A DNA stretch of 64,000 nucleotides, from positions 2,060,001 through 2,124,000 of the forward strand of contig CM067537.1 in NCBI GenBank assembly GCA_034509925.1. The letters run 5' to 3'. Below, piece by piece: positions 58,463-64,000 of this stretch. A program made the position numbers and the translations under genes. Within the stretch, counting starts at the first letter, position 1; each line of letters opens with the position of its first letter. The DNA is from Hirudinaria manillensis. Taxonomy: Eukaryota > Annelida > Clitellata > Hirudinida > Hirudinidae. The notes beneath the pieces were generated by a model that had not been told where the DNA came from, searched no databases, and saw only the letters and a list, made by a program, of their open reading frames with translations.

Positions 58463-60600
58463 TGTTTGTTTTGTTTTTTGGATTTCCCATTTATTTGTTC
58501 CGAGATTGTTTTGTTTGGCGTGGAAACTTCTTTATTTCTTTCATTGTTCCGTCCATTTGAAACCATTTGGTAGGTATGCAGGCTTCAATTAGCCGTTAAT
58601 GGCGGACTGTCTTTTACTTTTTTCTTTTGCGAGATTTAACTTTGCCAAATTGATTTCGTATATTCGTAAATCAAACGACGGATGTGAAATTATTTTTTAA
58701 GTTTTTTTTTTAAATTCTGTTTGACTTTCGATGAAAAGACTAGTAAAGCGTTTGTTTGTTTGTTTATTTGTTTGTTTTCTTAGAAAGGAAAATTAAATTA
58801 ACTGGAAGAAATAATAGGTTGGGAAATTTATTTCATGAATAAACATTAAAAATACATAATTATTAATAATTTAACGACATTTAATGCTGATAATAAATTT
58901 GATCATTAAGTAATCTGTATAATTTTATACTGGTTATTAATAATAACAGCAACAATTAGGAAAAAACAATTAGCGAAAGAAATATTTTTAAATGTAATAA
59001 TCAACGCTCTCTTGTAAAAGTGACAATTCGATCCAATTAGGCAGAGTTAGACTGTAAATCATGTTGCGACCGCTTTATTACATTGAATGGATTTGAGACA
59101 TTTTTCTGGATGCCTGGATCAATGGGAAGCGATTAGTGGTTCCTGTGCACTCTGCGATCACACAAAGAACGTCTTAAGTAGTTGGTTCCAGGACTGGAAA
59201 GAATGATGTTCATTTCTGAGATAGATTTGTCAATTGACAATGTTCCCACCATAAATGCTATTGTCCTTTCTTGTGAGCCATGGTAGAGGTCGCGGTTCTC
59301 AATTGCTCATTCGCTCGCAAGGTTCCACTCACTCACTCACTCACTCACTCACTCACTCACTCACTCACTCACTCACTCACTCACTCACTCACTCACTCAC
59401 TCACTCACTCACTCACTCACTCACTCACTCACTCACTCACTCACTCACTCACTCACTCACTCACTCACTCACTCACTCACTCACTCACTCACTCACTCAC
59501 TCACTCACTCACTCACTCACTCACTCACTCACTCACTCACTCACTCACTCACTCACTCACTCACTCACTCACTCACTCACTCACTCACTCACTCACTCAC
59601 TCACTCACTCACTCACTCACTCACTCACTCACTCACTCACTCACTCACTCACTCGCTCTAATCATCAGTTATCATCTTAAAGAGCTCTATTTTCATTTTT
59701 CACTGCAACAACATCTGGACGGTAATTAATGGAATGGTAATTAATTCAATTATTTTCTTCATCAGGTGGACATTGAACATCGGACATTGTTCCAACTCGG
59801 CACGTTCTTCTTTTTAATTCTCAATTGTCGGACCGGAAACGGCACAAAAGACCAGCCATTAACTTGAATCTCTTCAATTGTTTTCAAGAAGTTGATCTTG
59901 GGTCGTTGTACCTGAACTACGCTTGTTGCTAAAGTCTCAATGGAATCGGACCATCTTCTTTGGGCCTGCTACCGCATTTGTATCTTCCGCCAACCATTGC
60001 ATATCGTTTGTATGCCTCTCGTATGTTTCTCTTTACCTGCTCCACCTTTGTGTATCGTCTCACGCTTTAGATTCTTTGGAGCATTATGTACTCTACCGAA
60101 ATATCGACATAGAAATGTTACATACACGTAAAATTATCTTATTATTATTTGTCAAACTCTAATACAAATAATAATAAAAACGATAAATTGAACAATCTTT
60201 CAAATTAAAAAGTATATACCAACTAGTTTGGCTCTTTTAGCTGAGTAATAAAATGAAAGACTAAGTTATTAAATCATCTTTTACAAGTCACGCCAAGACA
60301 ATGGACGTCCTCAACTCAATAAAAACATCAAAATGCAAGTTCCAATTCCAGCCAATCGATTCAAACCTCGACTTGTAAACGATCCACATCGCGAATCTCC
60401 ATTGGAGGGCTGGACCAAACTGGAAATCACATCTCGATAATTCCGCCCATCTGACTCCGCCTATCTCTTCCACGGTTACTCCAGCGTTCAAAGTCCGTCT
60501 CTTCTTAAAAGCCCGACTATTTCTTTTCCAACTGAGTCTTAGGATTCAAAATAAAATCGAAATAAATCTTTAAAAAAAAAACAAACAAAACTACTTTCAA
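56210..60600. other. Intergenic region upstream of the homeobox gene
   Basis: No supported gene in about 4.4 kb. It holds a YY1-like CAATATGGCGGG near 57000-57011, an AAT microsatellite (58136-58186), a patch at 58296-58420 open on both strands, TTTTGT repeats (58432-58480) and the long TCAC array. A frame at 56606-56822 can be read as two short exons, but its phases give no good protein. Confidence 0.45.
59325..59655. repeat. (ACTC)n tetranucleotide array, about 82 copies
   Basis: About 330 bases of uninterrupted CACT/ACTC units; the first variant is ACTCGCTC at the right end. Three frames are fully open on each strand because four is coprime to three, giving false Leu-Thr-His-Ser frames. 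Confidence 0.95.
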
Positions 60601-60621
60601 AAACTTTCTCCACCTGGAGCC

Positions 60622-63828
<3,207 letters not shown>

Positions 63829-64000
63829 AGAATAATGAACAAATAGGACACTTTTCCGGTCGTAGAAATCTTATTTGATGATGATAAAAAAATGGTAAAA
63901 TTTGTTTCAAGTGAATCGGTGAAAATATATATAATTATTCAAGTGAGCTTGTTAGATGTCAAAATTATTAAATATTGTTATTGTAATAACATCGTTATCA
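63829..64000. other. 3' flank of the homeobox gene
   Basis: AT-rich 3' region after the stop codon; no canonical AATAAA is seen before the window ends. Confidence 0.4.

Noticed and set aside
59255-59729. 141- and 149-residue frames of repeated Leu-Thr-His-Ser
   Set aside because: They are translations of the tetranucleotide array; every frame of such a repeat is open.

Overview
The window is nuclear DNA from an invertebrate animal. It is very AT-rich and full of ATT, ATG, CAA and TCAC microsatellites. Its genes have GT..AG introns of a few hundred bases to about 2 kb and use the standard code. The gene families (GAB/DOS adaptor, SUEL-lectin/CUB/sushi receptor, SH3BGRL, beta-1,4-galactosyltransferase, NKL homeobox) are animal families. 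I cannot name the phylum; a spiralian or other non-model bilaterian would fit. All exon joins were worked out by hand from splice signals, reading phase and family conservation.

Layout. 0-5.7 kb: repeats and one promoter-like motif cluster. 5.7-15 kb (minus): a GAB/DOS-type docking adaptor, with the start of its PH domain in a 75-base first exon. 16.7-23.1 kb (plus): a membrane receptor with SUEL lectin, Asp-rich linker, CUB, sushi and transmembrane segments, and two possible tails. 23.7-35.3 kb (minus): a run of six unrecognised genes for Cys/Pro/Gln/His-rich proteins, mostly one exon each. One has 33 Cys in 48 residues. 36.4-39.3 kb (plus): a Pro/Tyr-rich gene of tiny phase-0 exons, two only 21 and 12 bases. 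40.4 kb (plus): a 56-aa one-helix membrane protein. 41.9-44.4 kb (minus): a complete three-exon SH3BGRL gene. 46.6-49.9 kb (plus): a 794-aa leucine-rich-repeat protein. 52.9-56.2 kb (minus): a complete six-exon beta-1,4-galactosyltransferase, with a decayed copy of part of its last exon. 60.6-63.8 kb (plus): a complete six-exon NKL-type homeobox gene.

The genes do not form a pathway; this is ordinary animal gene neighbourhood. The least explained parts are the Cys-rich cluster, the poly-Cys protein, the micro-exon gene with its in-frame TAA, and the lectin/CUB/sushi receptor. Most long open frames in the window are translated microsatellites and are left out.
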